Source: Nissabacter sp. SGAir0207 (GTDB taxonomy: Bacteria > Pseudomonadota > Gammaproteobacteria > Enterobacterales > Enterobacteriaceae). From it: a stretch of 64,000 nucleotides of DNA. Of the stretch, positions 36,720-46,265 are shown piece by piece (within the stretch, counting starts at the first letter, position 1; every line of letters starts with the position of its first letter). A program made the position numbers and the translations under genes. The notes under the pieces are model-generated. The model saw nothing but the letters and a program-made list of their open reading frames with translations, was not told the origin of the DNA and searched no databases. Location: contig NZ_CP028035.1 of NCBI RefSeq assembly GCF_005491205.1, forward strand, positions 1-64,000, given 5' to 3'.

Positions 36720-38657
36720 ATGTTTTCACCAGATGTTAAGGTCAAGGTCCAAAATTTTGGCCGCTTTCTGAGCAACATGGTGATGCCCAATATCGGCGCA
36801 TTTATCGCCTGGGGGATTATCACCGCACTGTTTATCCCAACCGGCTGGCTGCCGAACGAGACACTGGGCAAGCTGGTCGGCCCGATGATCACCTACCTGC
36901 TGCCGCTGCTGATTGGCTACACCGGCGGTAAGCTGGTGGGCGGCGAGCGTGGCGGCGTGGTGGGTGCCATCACCACTATGGGCGTGATTGTCGGCGCGGA
37001 CATGCCGATGTTCCTCGGCTCGATGATTGCCGGCCCGCTGGGCGGCTGGGCGATCAAGCGCTTTGACCGTTGGGCAGACGGCAAGATCAAGAGCGGCTTC
37101 GAGATGTTGGTCAACAACTTCTCCGCTGGCATCATCGGTATGCTGCTGGCGATCCTCGCCTTCCTGGCCATCGGCCCGTTGGTTGAGGCGCTCTCCAAGC
37201 TGCTGGCCGCTGGCGTGCACATCATGGTGACCCATAGCCTGCTGCCGCTCACCTCCATCTTCGTGGAACCGGCGAAAATCCTGTTCCTGAACAACGCCAT
37301 CAACCACGGCATCTTCTCGCCGCTGGGCATCCAGCAGGCGACCGAGGCGGGCAAGTCGATCTTCTTCCTGATCGAGGCCAACCCCGGCCCCGGCATGGGC
37401 GTGCTGATGGCCTACGTCTTCTTTGGCCGTGGCAATGCCAAGCAGTCTGCGGGCGGCGCGGCAATCATCCACTTCCTGGGCGGTATCCATGAGATCTACT
37501 TCCCGTATGTGCTGATGAACCCACGCCTGATTCTGGCGGTTATCCTCGGCGGCATGACCGGCGTCTTCACCCTGACCCTGCTGAACGGCGGTCTGGTCTC
37601 CCCGGCATCCCCTGGCTCCATCCTGGCGGTGCTGGCGATGACCCCGCGCGGCGCCTACTTCGCCAACATCTGTGCAGTGCTGGCAGCCTTCGCCGTCTCC
37701 TTCGTGGTTTCCGCGATTCTGCTGAAGAGCACCAAGGCCAAAGAGGGCGACGAGCTGGAAGATGCGACCCGCCGTATGCAGGAGATGAAATCCCAGTCCA
37801 AGGGTGGCCAGGTGGCGGCAGCGGCTGCGCCGGATGGCGACCTGAGCGCGGTGCGCAAAATCATCGTGGCCTGCGACGCGGGCATGGGTTCCAGCGCGAT
37901 GGGTGCTGGCGTGCTGCGCAAAAAGGTGCAGGAAGCGGGGCTGACGCACGTGTCCGTCACCAACAGCGCGATCAACAGTTTGCCGGATGACGTCGATCTG
38001 GTGATCACCCACCGTGACCTGACCGAGCGCGCGATGCGCCATGCGCCACACGCGCAGCACATCTCGCTGACCAACTTCCTCGACAGCAAGCTGTATACCG
38101 ACCTGACCGGCCGCCTCGCGGCAGTGGGCGTGGCCGGTACGCAGGCGGCTCCCCAGACGCAGGCCGCCGAGCTGATCGCGGCTGACGAACCGGCAGCGGC
38201 GGGCGCACCGCAACTGTTCCGCCTGACCGCCGCCAACGTCTTCCTCGGCCAGCAGGCGAGCCACAAAGAGCAGGCGATCCGCTTTGCCGGTGAGCAGCTG
38301 GTGAAGGGCGGTTACGTTGAGCCAGAGTACGTTGAGGCGATGCTGGCGCGTGAAAAGCTGACCCCGACCTACCTGGGCGAGTCCATCGCCGTGCCGCACG
38401 GCACCATTGAGGCGAAGGACAAAGTGCTGAAAACTGGCGTGGTATTCTGCCAGTATCCGCAGGGCGTGCGCTTCGGTGAGGATGAGGATGAAGTGGCGAA
38501 GCTGGTGATCGGCATTGCGGCCCGCAACAATGAGCATATCCAGGTCATCACCAGCCTGACCAACGCGCTGGATGATGAGTCGGTGATAGCGCGGCTCTCC
38601 ACGACCCAGAACGTTCAGGAAGTGGTCGACCTGTTGACAGGAAAACAGGGCGTCTGA
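36720..38657 (+). CDS. mtlA: Mannitol-specific PTS enzyme IICBA
   Basis: Imports and phosphorylates D-mannitol to mannitol 1-phosphate. 645 residues: membrane domain IIC (about 1-345), IIB with phospho-Cys385 in ACDAGMGSS, and IIA with phospho-His560 in AVPHGT. The IIB-IIA linker (about 480-500) is Ala-rich and differs from E. coli. ATG 36720 gives [17 protein letters not shown], with AGGGG upstream; a longer frame is not conserved. First gene of mtlADR. Confidence 0.98.
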   Translation: MFSPDVKVKVQNFGRFLSNMVMPNIGAFIAWGIITALFIPTGWLPNETLGKLVGPMITYLLPLLIGYTGGKLVGGERGGVVGAITTMGVIVGADMPMFLGSMIAGPLGGWAIKRFDRWADGKIKSGFEMLVNNFSAGIIGMLLAILAFLAIGPLVEALSKLLAAGVHIMVTHSLLPLTSIFVEPAKILFLNNAINHGIFSPLGIQQATEAGKSIFFLIEANPGPGMGVLMAYVFFGRGNAKQSAGGAAIIHFLGGIHEIYFPYVLMNPRLILAVILGGMTGVFTLTLLNGGLVSPASPGSILAVLAMTPRGAYFANICAVLAAFAVSFVVSAILLKSTKAKEGDELEDATRRMQEMKSQSKGGQVAAAAAPDGDLSAVRKIIVACDAGMGSSAMGAGVLRKKVQEAGLTHVSVTNSAINSLPDDVDLVITHRDLTERAMRHAPHAQHISLTNFLDSKLYTDLTGRLAAVGVAGTQAAPQTQAAELIAADEPAAAGAPQLFRLTAANVFLGQQASHKEQAIRFAGEQLVKGGYVEPEYVEAMLAREKLTPTYLGESIAVPHGTIEAKDKVLKTGVVFCQYPQGVRFGEDEDEVAKLVIGIAARNNEHIQVITSLTNALDDESVIARLSTTQNVQEVVDLLTGKQGV

Positions 38658-38667
38658 CAGTCAACAC

Positions 38668-38689
38668 AACCGGGCCAGATGGCCCGGTT
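38668..38689 (+). other. Hairpin directly after mtlA
   Basis: AACCGGGCC / GGCCCGGTT with a 4-nt loop, 11 nt after the stop. It is followed by TCTCTATTTGG rather than a T-run, so it probably limits but does not end transcription into mtlD. Confidence 0.6.
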
Positions 38690-38711
38690 CTCTATTTGGC
38701 CGCCGGCTCAG

Positions 38712-38786
38712 GCGTGGCGGCCCGGCGATTTCCGGGGGAGCTGACGCTCCCTGATTTTTGGCTCTGTGGCGGCCCCGCCGCCACGC
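38712..38786 (+). other. Structured leader between mtlA and mtlD
   Basis: An outer 10-bp stem GCGTGGCGGC (38712-38721) / GCCGCCACGC (38777-38786) encloses a hairpin GGGAGC / GCTCCC (38736-38751). The outer 3' arm ends 4 nt before the mtlD Shine-Dalgarno GGAAGG. The position suggests control of mtlD translation or mRNA stability. Effect inferred. Confidence 0.5.
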
Positions 38787-38806
38787 AGGTTGGAAGGATG
38801 ACTCTT

Positions 38807-39952
38807 ATGAAAGCACTACATTTTGGCGCCGGGAATATCGGACGTGGCTTTATCGGCAAACTGCTGGCAGATGCCGGGATGGAGCTGGTGTTCGCTGACG
38901 TGAACCAAACCGTGCTCGACGCGCTCAACCAGCGCGGCGGCTATGACGTGCATGTGGTGGGCGAGCAGGAGCGTGTCGAGCCAGTGAGCGGCGTCTCCGC
39001 CGTCAACAGCGCGGGTCAGGAGGCGATTGACCTGATCGCCGAGGTGGATCTGATCACCACCGCCGTCGGCCCGACCATTCTGGCGCGCATCGCCCCGAGC
39101 GTGGCGAAAGGGCTGGTACTGCGCCACCAGCGCGGCAACCAGCAGCCGCTGAACATCATCGCCTGTGAGAACATGGTGCGCGGCACCAGCCAGTTCAAGC
39201 AGCACATCTATGATGCCCTGCCGGAAGAGGAGAAGGCGTGGGTGGATGAGCATGTCGGCTTCGCGGACTCCGCCGTGGATCGCATCGTGCCGCCCGCAGC
39301 CGAGGGCAGCACCGATCCGCTGGAAGTGACGGTAGAAACGTTCAGCGAGTGGATCGTCGACAAAACCCAGTTCGTGGGCGAGCCGCCGCAAATCGCTGGC
39401 ATGGAGCTGACCGACAACCTGATGGCGTTCGTGGAGCGCAAGCTGTTCACCCTCAACACCGGCCACGCCATCACCGCCTACCTCGGCAAGCTGGCCGGTC
39501 ACGCCACCATCCGTGACGCCATCCTCGACCCGGCCATCCGCCAGGTGGTGAAGGGCGCGATGGAGGAGAGCGGCGCGGTGCTGGTCAAACGCTACGGCTT
39601 CGATCCGCAGAAGCACGCCGCCTACATTGACAAGATCCTGACCCGCTTCGAAAACCCCTACCTGAAGGATGACGTCGAGCGCGTTGGCCGCCAGCCGCTG
39701 CGCAAACTGAGCGCCGGTGACCGTCTGGTCAAGCCGCTGCTCGGCGCGCTGGACTTCCAACTGCCGCATGAGAACCTGATCAAGGGCATCGCCGCGGCGC
39801 TGCACTACCGCAGCGAGAGCGACCCGCAGGCCGCCGAGCTGGTGGACTTGCTGGCGAACATGGGGCCGCAGGGCGCGCTCTCCCATATCTCCGGCCTGCC
39901 GGCTGACAGCGAGGCCGTCACCGAGGCGGTCAACGCCTATCACGCCATCTGA
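38807..39952 (+). CDS. mtlD: Mannitol-1-phosphate 5-dehydrogenase
   Basis: NAD-dependent oxidation of mannitol 1-phosphate to fructose 6-phosphate. 381 residues of the polyol-specific long-chain dehydrogenase family, with the NAD motif GAGNIGRG at 7-14 and the family signature with the catalytic Lys in [16 protein letters not shown] 38807 is 9-10 nt past GGAAGG; ATG 38798 is too close to it. Cytoplasmic. Confidence 0.97.
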   Translation: MKALHFGAGNIGRGFIGKLLADAGMELVFADVNQTVLDALNQRGGYDVHVVGEQERVEPVSGVSAVNSAGQEAIDLIAEVDLITTAVGPTILARIAPSVAKGLVLRHQRGNQQPLNIIACENMVRGTSQFKQHIYDALPEEEKAWVDEHVGFADSAVDRIVPPAAEGSTDPLEVTVETFSEWIVDKTQFVGEPPQIAGMELTDNLMAFVERKLFTLNTGHAITAYLGKLAGHATIRDAILDPAIRQVVKGAMEESGAVLVKRYGFDPQKHAAYIDKILTRFENPYLKDDVERVGRQPLRKLSAGDRLVKPLLGALDFQLPHENLIKGIAAALHYRSESDPQAAELVDLLANMGPQGALSHISGLPADSEAVTEAVNAYHAI

Positions 39953-40037
39953 CGGCGAAATGTGGTAAAAAAGGGGGCGGGCCAGAGTGGCCCGCACTCC
40001 AGCCTGGGGGCCACGCCCCGCTGACTGGAGGCCAGGT

Positions 40038-40619
40038 ATGGCCGGGTATCCGGATGTTGTGATCTCCTTAACGCAAAATATCACCATGATTGAAGCTGCA
40101 CAGGCCTTCGAAAACCGGGTGCTGGAAAAACTGAACGCTGGCAAGAGCGTGCGCGGGTTTATCTTCGCCGCCGTTGAACTGCTGACGGAGGCGGTCAATA
40201 TTCTGGTGCTCCATGTATTCCGCAAAGATGACTACGCGGTGAAGTATGCGGTAGAGCCGCTGCTGAGCGGCAGTGGCCCGCTGGGCGAGCTGTCGGTACG
40301 GCTGAAGCTGATGTATGGCCTCGGCGTCATCAGCCGCCACGAGTATGAGGACGCCGAGTTGCTGATGGCGATGCGCGAGGAGCTGAACCACGACGCCCAC
40401 GAGTACCGCTTCAGTGACGATGAGATCCTCGGCCCCTTCGGCGAGCTGCACTGTGTGCCTGCCCTGCCGGCCGCGCCGACCCTCACCGCTGGTGCGGAGC
40501 CGCTGGAGGCCTCGCTTCAGGCGATGCAGCGCCAGCGCTACCAGCAGATTCTCCACTCCACCATGGTGCTCTCCGTGACCGGCCTGATTGCCGGTATCAG
40601 CCTGAAAAAGGCCTTCTGA
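40038..40619 (+). CDS. mtlR: Mannitol operon repressor MtlR
   Basis: 193 residues, all-helical MtlR family, which lowers mtl expression but lacks a classical DNA-binding motif. Conserved blocks AFENRVLEKLNAGK, DDYAVKYAVEPLL and DDEILGPFGELHC are present. ATG 40038 has GGAGG 10 nt upstream. The N-terminal 10 residues differ from E. coli. Third gene of the operon, 85 nt after mtlD; that spacer contains a hairpin (GCGGGCCA / TGGCCCGC, about 39976-39994). Confidence 0.94.
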   Translation: MAGYPDVVISLTQNITMIEAAQAFENRVLEKLNAGKSVRGFIFAAVELLTEAVNILVLHVFRKDDYAVKYAVEPLLSGSGPLGELSVRLKLMYGLGVISRHEYEDAELLMAMREELNHDAHEYRFSDDEILGPFGELHCVPALPAAPTLTAGAEPLEASLQAMQRQRYQQILHSTMVLSVTGLIAGISLKKAF

Positions 40620-40736
40620 CCCCCGCCCGACCGCGACCGCCAAAAGCCGGGCTGATGAATGGCGCGCTTCCTGCTACACTGTGCGCCGATCCTCTATTAA
40701 TGATGTGCCCGCCTGCGGCACAAACGGGCCACCACC

Positions 40737-41099
40737 ATGAAAGACCAAGAAAAAGCAGAAATTAAGCGCCTCAGTGACAAACTGGACGCCCTGAAACACA
40801 AAGACGCCACCATCATCCCGCAGGGCAATGCCGAACTGATTGCCCAGCACGAGGTGGAGAAAGAGAAGCTGGAGAAAGAGATCGCCCGCCTGAAAGAGGT
40901 GATGATCAGCAAACTCAGCACCCAGGCGCAGCAGCTCAGCAAATTGCCGTTCAGCCGCGAGATCTCCAAGAAAGAGCAGGCCGATATGGGCTCGCTGAAA
41001 AAGAGCGTGCGTGGCCTGATCGTGGTTCACCCGATGACCGCACTGGGCCGTGAGATGGGCCTGAAAGTGGTCACCGGCTACGCCAAAAAACCTTTCTGA
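40737..41099 (+). CDS. yibL: Ribosome-associated protein YibL
   Basis: A 120-residue DUF2810 protein found with ribosomal particles in E. coli. The N-terminal half is a charged coiled coil ([15 protein letters not shown], then [16 protein letters not shown]). The C-terminal half is the conserved [18 protein letters not shown] and [14 protein letters not shown]. It follows mtlR, as in E. coli. Precise role unknown. Confidence 0.93.
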   Translation: MKDQEKAEIKRLSDKLDALKHKDATIIPQGNAELIAQHEVEKEKLEKEIARLKEVMISKLSTQAQQLSKLPFSREISKKEQADMGSLKKSVRGLIVVHPMTALGREMGLKVVTGYAKKPF

Positions 41100-41129
41100 T
41101 CCCAGCCCGGCCCTCGTGGGCCGGCGCTG

Positions 41130-41813
41130 TCATGCTTTTTTCGGCTTGCCATCCAGACGCGGGCCGAAATCCTCAATCCGCCGTGTCTCCAGCCGGGCTT
41201 GTAGCTTCTGGCTCCAGCTTGCCGCCAGACCCGCCGCGCCCAGCAACCGCCGGTACTGCTCCTCGTCATAGGGCAGGTGGAAGGCAATGGCAATCGCTTC
41301 TTCTACGCTGATGTCACTGTTGCGCGTCAACAGCGCCAGCGGCTGCGCGTCACCGACGTAGCCGGGCGACAGCACGCGGTAGAGCCAGCCGCAGCGGCCG
41401 CTCTGCTGGAGATGGTGGGAGAGCTGCGCCACTCCCATGTGGATGTTGATCTTGTAGCAGGGGGAGCGCGGCTGCGTCACCTGGATCAGCGCCTCGCCCC
41501 AGCGGAAAATGTCACCGATAAACACGTTCTGCTCGGTCAGCCCCAGCGTCGAGATATTCTCGCCAAAACCCGGCGGCTGGAAGTGCTCGCAACGCTCCGG
41601 GAAGGCTTGGCGCAGGTGGGCGTAGTGCTCACGCGGGAAGTGGCACAGGGCGCGATCCGGGCCGCCATGCACCCGCGTCTCGGCCTGCTCGTCGCCCTCC
41701 AGCCCCAGCGGCGTCAGCAAAATCCGCCCCTCAACGGCACGCTTGATCAGGGCGGTGGGGCGCATCTCTTCATGCTCCTGGATGGCGCCAATAAATACCT
41801 GTGGGTAGTGCAT
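41130..41813 (-). CDS. yiiM: MOSC-domain protein YiiM (6-N-hydroxylaminopurine reductase)
   Basis: 227 residues with a MOSC domain that carries a molybdenum cofactor. E. coli YiiM detoxifies N-hydroxylated base analogues. The MOSC features EGDEQAETRVHGGPDRAL and the Moco-binding Cys in QPRSPCYKIN are visible, with GFGENISTLGL between. ATG 41813 begins MHYPQVFIG; the frame upstream is not conserved. A 2Fe-2S domain is not fused. Confidence 0.92.
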   Translation of the reverse strand: MHYPQVFIGAIQEHEEMRPTALIKRAVEGRILLTPLGLEGDEQAETRVHGGPDRALCHFPREHYAHLRQAFPERCEHFQPPGFGENISTLGLTEQNVFIGDIFRWGEALIQVTQPRSPCYKINIHMGVAQLSHHLQQSGRCGWLYRVLSPGYVGDAQPLALLTRNSDISVEEAIAIAFHLPYDEEQYRRLLGAAGLAASWSQKLQARLETRRIEDFGPRLDGKPKKA

Positions 41814-41869
41814 GGTCTCTCCCTTCGGGTGCGGGCCGCGCCCGCTGCCCCTCCAGCATAGGCGGGGGC

Positions 41870-41898
41870 AAAAAAAATGCCAGCGCAAGCGCTGGCAT
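41870..41898 (-). terminator. Rho-independent terminator after sodA
   Basis: ATGCCAGCG / CGCTGGCAT with a 4-nt loop; the A-run 41870-41877 gives eight T on the minus strand. Confidence 0.92.
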
Positions 41899-41936
41899 CG
41901 GGTGTCACGGGCGGCCGGTGGCCGCCAGCGGCGGGA

Positions 41937-42560
41937 TTACTTCTTCGCTGCGAAACGTGCCGCAGCTTCGTCCCAGTTCACCACGTTCCAGAACGCCTTG
42001 ATGTAGTCAGGGCGTTTGTTCTGGTATTTCAGGTAGTAAGCGTGCTCCCACACGTCCAGACCCAGAATCGGGAAGCCGGATGCGCCAGCGACGGCTTCGC
42101 CCATCAGCGGGCTGTCTTGGTTAGCGGTGGAGACCACGGCCAGTTTGCCGTCATCTTTCAGCACCAGCCACGCCCAGCCGGAACCGAAACGGGTGGCTGC
42201 CGCTTTCTCAAAGGTCTCTTTGAAGCTGTCGATGCTGCCGAAATCGCGCTCGATCGCGTCTTTCAGTTCGCCTTGCAGGGTGGTGCCCAGTTTCAGGCCT
42301 TTCCAGAACAGGCTGTGGTTGGCGTGGCCGCCCGCGTTGTTGCGCAGCGCGGTCTTCTTGTCAGCCGGTACCTGATCCAGTTTGGTGATCAGCTCTTCCA
42401 CCGGCAGCGCAGCCAGTTCCGGCAGGCTTTCCAGCGCGGCGTTGGCGTTATTGACGTAAGTCTGGTGGTGTTTGGTGTGATGGATCTCCATCGTCTGCTT
42501 GTCGAAGTGCGGCTCAAGTGCGTCGTATGCGTAAGGCAGGGATGGCAGTGAGTAACTCAT
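41937..42560 (-). CDS. sodA: Manganese superoxide dismutase
   Basis: Converts superoxide to O2 and H2O2 in the cytoplasm. 207 residues, with the metal ligands His27, His in NHSLFWK, and Asp/His in the signature DVWEHAYY. The Gly-Gly/Gln pattern ([16 protein letters not shown]) is that of Mn enzymes. ATG 42560 gives [20 protein letters not shown] Fur-like box lies about 85 nt upstream. Confidence 0.98.
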   Translation of the reverse strand: MSYSLPSLPYAYDALEPHFDKQTMEIHHTKHHQTYVNNANAALESLPELAALPVEELITKLDQVPADKKTALRNNAGGHANHSLFWKGLKLGTTLQGELKDAIERDFGSIDSFKETFEKAAATRFGSGWAWLVLKDDGKLAVVSTANQDSPLMGEAVAGASGFPILGLDVWEHAYYLKYQNKRPDYIKAFWNVVNWDEAAARFAAKK

Positions 42561-42643
42561 ATTCTTCATCTCCATGGTAGTTGGGCGGCGCCGGACAGGT
42601 GCAAGCACCGCGTAAGCAGTGGGATCATTATAGTTAATTAAAT

Positions 42644-42662
42644 GATATTGAAAATGATTATC
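42644..42662 (-). promoter_or_regulatory. Fur-like box upstream of sodA
   Basis: Read on the minus strand, this 19-mer starts GATAATCATT and matches the Fur consensus at 15 of 19 positions. Fur repression of sodA is known in E. coli. Confidence 0.65.
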
Positions 42663-42746
42663 TCAGACCGCCCCAGCGCTGGGGCGGGGCGGCATCCGTG
42701 ACTTATGACGAGAGGAAATAATGGCGAGGAAATCGATCTAAGCCAC

Positions 42747-43592
42747 TCAGCGCAGGCGCTGCGGATGGGTATAGACGGTGGCGCGGCCCGGCTTGCTAAA
42801 GCCCACCAGCGTCAGGTTGCAGCGCTCGGCCACCTCCACCGCCAGCGTGGTGGCCGCGGAGACAGCGAACAAAATCTCCGCGCCGCACATCGCCGCCTTC
42901 TGCACCATCTCATAGCTGGCGCGGCTGGAGACCAGCACCGCGCCCGCCTGCCACTCCGGCTTGCCGCTGCGCACGCCGAGCAGCTTGTCGAGCGCCACGT
43001 GGCGGCCCACATCCTCACAGCCGCCGAGCAGCTCGCCCTCCGGCGCAATCCAGGCGGCGGCGTGGGTGCAGCCGGTCAACTGGCCCACCGGCTGCACCTG
43101 CTTCAGCGCCGCCAGCGCACCGTCAAGCTTCGCCAGATCAAACTGCTGGGTGAAGGGCAGCGGCATCAGCGGGCGGAAGAGATCGCCCAGCTGCTCGACG
43201 CCGCACACGCCGCAGCCGGTGCGGCCAGCCATCGCGCGGCGGCGCTCTTTCAGCCCGGCGAAACGGCGGCTCGACAGCTCAATCTGCACCTCAATGCCGT
43301 TGCAGGAGGGCAGCACGTCGATGCCAAAAATGTCGCGCGGCTCTTCAATGATCCCTTCGGAGAGCGAAAAGCCGAGGGCGAATGCCTCCAGATCCTTGGG
43401 CGTGGCCATCATCACCACGTGGGAGATGCCGTTATAGACCAGCGCGACCGGCACCTCCTCTGCCAGCCAATCCTCTTCCGGCGTCTCCAGCCGGTGGCGC
43501 TGATGTACCTGGCGCCGCTGCACGCCGTCATCTTCAACGGCCGGGGCGTGTTGCTGTGTATCTTTCACCTGGGTTACCTGATTGTTTAACAT
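42747..43592 (-). CDS. fdhD: Formate dehydrogenase accessory sulfurtransferase FdhD
   Basis: Transfers sulfur from IscS to the molybdenum cofactor of formate dehydrogenases. 281 residues, with the redox/persulfide CxxC in [12 protein letters not shown] and the conserved block [18 protein letters not shown] start at ATG 43592; the frame stays open to 44081 but that part is antisense to fdhE. Divergent from fdhE with a 122-nt spacer and no fdoGHI between. Confidence 0.93.
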   Translation of the reverse strand: MLNNQVTQVKDTQQHAPAVEDDGVQRRQVHQRHRLETPEEDWLAEEVPVALVYNGISHVVMMATPKDLEAFALGFSLSEGIIEEPRDIFGIDVLPSCNGIEVQIELSSRRFAGLKERRRAMAGRTGCGVCGVEQLGDLFRPLMPLPFTQQFDLAKLDGALAALKQVQPVGQLTGCTHAAAWIAPEGELLGGCEDVGRHVALDKLLGVRSGKPEWQAGAVLVSSRASYEMVQKAAMCGAEILFAVSAATTLAVEVAERCNLTLVGFSKPGRATVYTHPQRLR

Positions 43593-43714
43593 CCACACAG
43601 TGGCTGTGTTAATGTCCAGAAAGGGCAGAGTTGCCCACCTTAGCGCTGTTCGGGCGGGAACAGAACTGATTTCATGCCCGGCACCTCTTCCACGCCGAGA
43701 CGGGAGTGATTGCC

Positions 43715-44644
43715 TTGAGTATCCGCATTGTCCCCAACCGCGACACGGACGCGCCCTCCAGCCGGGCGAGCGTGGCGCATGCCATCCCACCGCTGCTGTT
43801 CGCCAACCTGAAAAGCCTCTATGCCCGGCGCGCCGAACGGCTGCGCAAACTGGCGGAAGATAGCCCGTTGCAGGACTTGCTGATTGGCGCGGCGCTGGTG
43901 GCCGAAGCGCAACAGCAGGTGTTGCACGATCACCCGCTGACGATGGAGATTGAACCGGTGCTGGCCGCCAGCGGCAACAGCGCGCAGCCGCCGCTGAACC
44001 TGCACACCTTTGAGCGCGCGCCGCACTGGCGCACCCTGCTGCATGCGCTGGTGGAGGAGCTACGCCCACAGGTCGATCCACATTGGCGCGCCGTGCTGGA
44101 GAATCTGGAGAAGTGTTCAGAGAGCGAGCTGGAGAGTGACGCCACCGCGCTGCTTAGCCGCGAGTTCTCACAGGTGAACAGTGAACGGGCACCGGTGATC
44201 TGGGCGGCATTGTCGCTCTATTGGGCGCAGATGGCCAGTTTGATCCCCGGAAAAGCGCACGTTGAGTATGGAGAGCACCGCCAGTTCTGCCCCACCTGCG
44301 GCAGCATCCCGGTCTCCAGCCTGATGCACCTCGGCGCGGTCAGCGGTATGCGCTACCTGCACTGCAACCTGTGCGAGTGCGAGTGGCACGTGATGCAGGC
44401 CAAGTGCAGTAACTGCGAGCATACCCACGGGCTGAACTACTGGTCGCTGGAGTATGCGCTGTCGCCGGTCAAGGCGGAGAGCTGCGACGACTGCGGCACC
44501 TACCTCAAAATCCTGTTCCAGGAGCAAGATCCGAACGTCGAGCCGGTGGCGGATGACCTGGCGACGCTGGTGCTGGATGCCAAAATGGAGGATGAGGGTT
44601 ACGCGCGCAGCAGCATCAACCCCTTCCTCTTCCCGGACGCCTGA
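43715..44644 (+). CDS. fdhE: Formate dehydrogenase accessory protein FdhE
   Basis: Needed for maturation of membrane-bound formate dehydrogenases; a rubredoxin-like iron/zinc protein. 309 residues with four Cys pairs: CPTC, CNLC, CSNC and CDDC between about 190 and 270. TTG 43715 gives MSIRIVP, the family start, with GGGAG 9 nt upstream; GTG 43706 overlaps that site. In E. coli it is the last gene of fdoGHI-fdhE; here it stands without the structural genes. Confidence 0.93.
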   Translation: MSIRIVPNRDTDAPSSRASVAHAIPPLLFANLKSLYARRAERLRKLAEDSPLQDLLIGAALVAEAQQQVLHDHPLTMEIEPVLAASGNSAQPPLNLHTFERAPHWRTLLHALVEELRPQVDPHWRAVLENLEKCSESELESDATALLSREFSQVNSERAPVIWAALSLYWAQMASLIPGKAHVEYGEHRQFCPTCGSIPVSSLMHLGAVSGMRYLHCNLCECEWHVMQAKCSNCEHTHGLNYWSLEYALSPVKAESCDDCGTYLKILFQEQDPNVEPVADDLATLVLDAKMEDEGYARSSINPFLFPDA

Positions 44645-44781
44645 CGCACGGCTGCTATCCTTACAGGGTGCGCCGGCAGGTTTCGGAGCATTCTGTGGCG
44701 GCGTGGCCCCCGGCTGGGGTACTCTCGCTGCATCGGGCGGCACGCCGCCAACCAGTAAGCGTTCAACAAGAGGGACATGGG

Positions 44782-45456
44782 ATGTTAAGAAGCGCAATGA
44801 AATTTACCGCCGTGGCACTGTTGGCGGCCGGGCTGATGGCCTGTGATGACAAACCCGACACCACGCCGACCCCGCCGCCGCCGGATTCCAAGCCGACCGT
44901 GGCCGCCAACCCGAGCGGCATCGCGCCGGAGACCCAAGTGGTGAAGGGCAGCCAGCCGCAAGCGACGTGGCCAGCCAATGGCGTGGATGTGTCGCTGCTG
45001 GCGGGCAAGGTGGGTTTCCACCTGCCGACCGGTTTCTCCGACCAGACCGAGCAATCGGGCATCGCCAATACCAAGCAGTCGCGCACCCAGCTGTTCCTCG
45101 ACAGCCAGACCCGCCAACTGGCCGTCACCTCCGAGGTGACCCCACCGCCGGGTGAGGCGCTGGACACCAGTGACGCCGCCTTCGCTGGCATCTCCAAGGG
45201 GCTGCTGACCGGGCTGGGCAACCAGTATCAGGATATCAAGACCACCTCCGAACAGACCCTGACGCTGCATGGCCAGCGCTTCCGCCGCATGGACACCGAG
45301 CAGAGCGTGCGCGGCCAGCCGGTGCTGGCGTCCACCCTGTTCACGGTGATCGACAAGAAAGTGGTGACGCTGCAAGTGGTGACGCCGGTGAAAAACAGCG
45401 AGGCGCACAGCGCGCTGGTGAAAACCATCACCGACAGCCTGACGGTCAAGGGCTAA
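44782..45456 (+). CDS. DcrB-like lipoprotein
   Basis: 224 residues. Signal peptide with lipobox LMAC (Cys21) followed by DDKPD, a Pro/Thr-rich linker (about 25-60) and a DcrB/DUF1795-type domain (LLAGKVGFHLPTGFSDQ, then a Ser/Thr-rich sheet region). DcrB itself is an inner-membrane lipoprotein needed for phage C1 and C6 adsorption in E. coli; this is a longer relative. AGGGA precedes ATG 44782. Not an obvious operon member. Role unknown. Confidence 0.75.
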   Translation: MLRSAMKFTAVALLAAGLMACDDKPDTTPTPPPPDSKPTVAANPSGIAPETQVVKGSQPQATWPANGVDVSLLAGKVGFHLPTGFSDQTEQSGIANTKQSRTQLFLDSQTRQLAVTSEVTPPPGEALDTSDAAFAGISKGLLTGLGNQYQDIKTTSEQTLTLHGQRFRRMDTEQSVRGQPVLASTLFTVIDKKVVTLQVVTPVKNSEAHSALVKTITDSLTVKG

Positions 45457-45498
45457 CCCTCGCGCCCTGTTGGCACTCCCTGAAAAAGGACGGTAAAG

Positions 45499-46104
45499 AT
45501 GAAGCTAATCGGCAGTTATACCAGCCCTTATGTGCGCAAGATTTCCGTGATCCTGCTCGAAAAGGGGCTGCCTTTCGATTTCGTCAATGACTCGCCGTGG
45601 TCGGAAGAGACCCAGGTGCCGCAGGTCAACCCGCTCGGCAAGGTGCCGGCGCTGGTGGCGGATGATGGCGAGGTGTGGTTTGACTCGCCGGTTATCGCGG
45701 GCTATCTGGAGACGCTGGCCGCCGGGCCAGCGCTGCTGCCAGCCGATCCGCAGGCGGCGTTGCGGGTACGGCGGCTGGAGTCGCTGGCGGATGGCGTGAC
45801 GGACGCCGCCGTGGCGCTGGTGCTGGAGATGCGGCGCGAGGCCGACAAGCGCGACGAGGCGTGGATCGTGCGCCAGCGCGCGGTGCTCAACCGGGGGCTG
45901 GATGCGCTCGAGCAGCACGCACAGGCGCAACAGGCGATGAATGGCGACACGCTCAATCTGGCGGACATCGCCGTCGCCTGCGCCCTCGGCTACATCAACT
46001 TCCGCCGCATCGCGCCGGGCTGGTGCGTTGACCGCCCGGCGCTGATCAAGTTGGTCGAACGGCTGTTCCAGCGCCAGAGTTTCGCCCGCACCACGCCCCC
46101 TTAA
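45499..46104 (+). CDS. yibF: Glutathione S-transferase family protein YibF
   Basis: 201 residues. Thioredoxin-like N-terminal domain (1-80: SYTSPYVRKISVILLEKGL, with cis-Pro in GKVPALV and DSPVI for glutathione) and helical C-terminal domain (LADIAVACALGYINFRR). Orthologue of E. coli YibF. In E. coli it neighbours selA and selB, which are absent here. AAAGGAC precedes the ATG. Confidence 0.92.
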   Translation: MKLIGSYTSPYVRKISVILLEKGLPFDFVNDSPWSEETQVPQVNPLGKVPALVADDGEVWFDSPVIAGYLETLAAGPALLPADPQAALRVRRLESLADGVTDAAVALVLEMRREADKRDEAWIVRQRAVLNRGLDALEQHAQAQQAMNGDTLNLADIAVACALGYINFRRIAPGWCVDRPALIKLVERLFQRQSFARTTPP

Positions 46105-46265
46105 TCCTGGCGGCCACCCCGGCCGCTCCTTCATGAAAATTTGTGAGATGACTCGAAGAGTTGTCGCTGCCTGCCTGCGCGCCGCGCCCCCGCGTCTACA
46201 TTTTAAGCAACCCCCGACAACCCAACCCGGTGGCGGCCAGGCTGCGCCGCACCAAGGAGCCTCCC

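Noticed and set aside
42747..44081. N-terminally extended FdhD of 444 residues
   Set aside because: The extra 160 residues run antisense through fdhE; family length and start MLNNQV support 43592.
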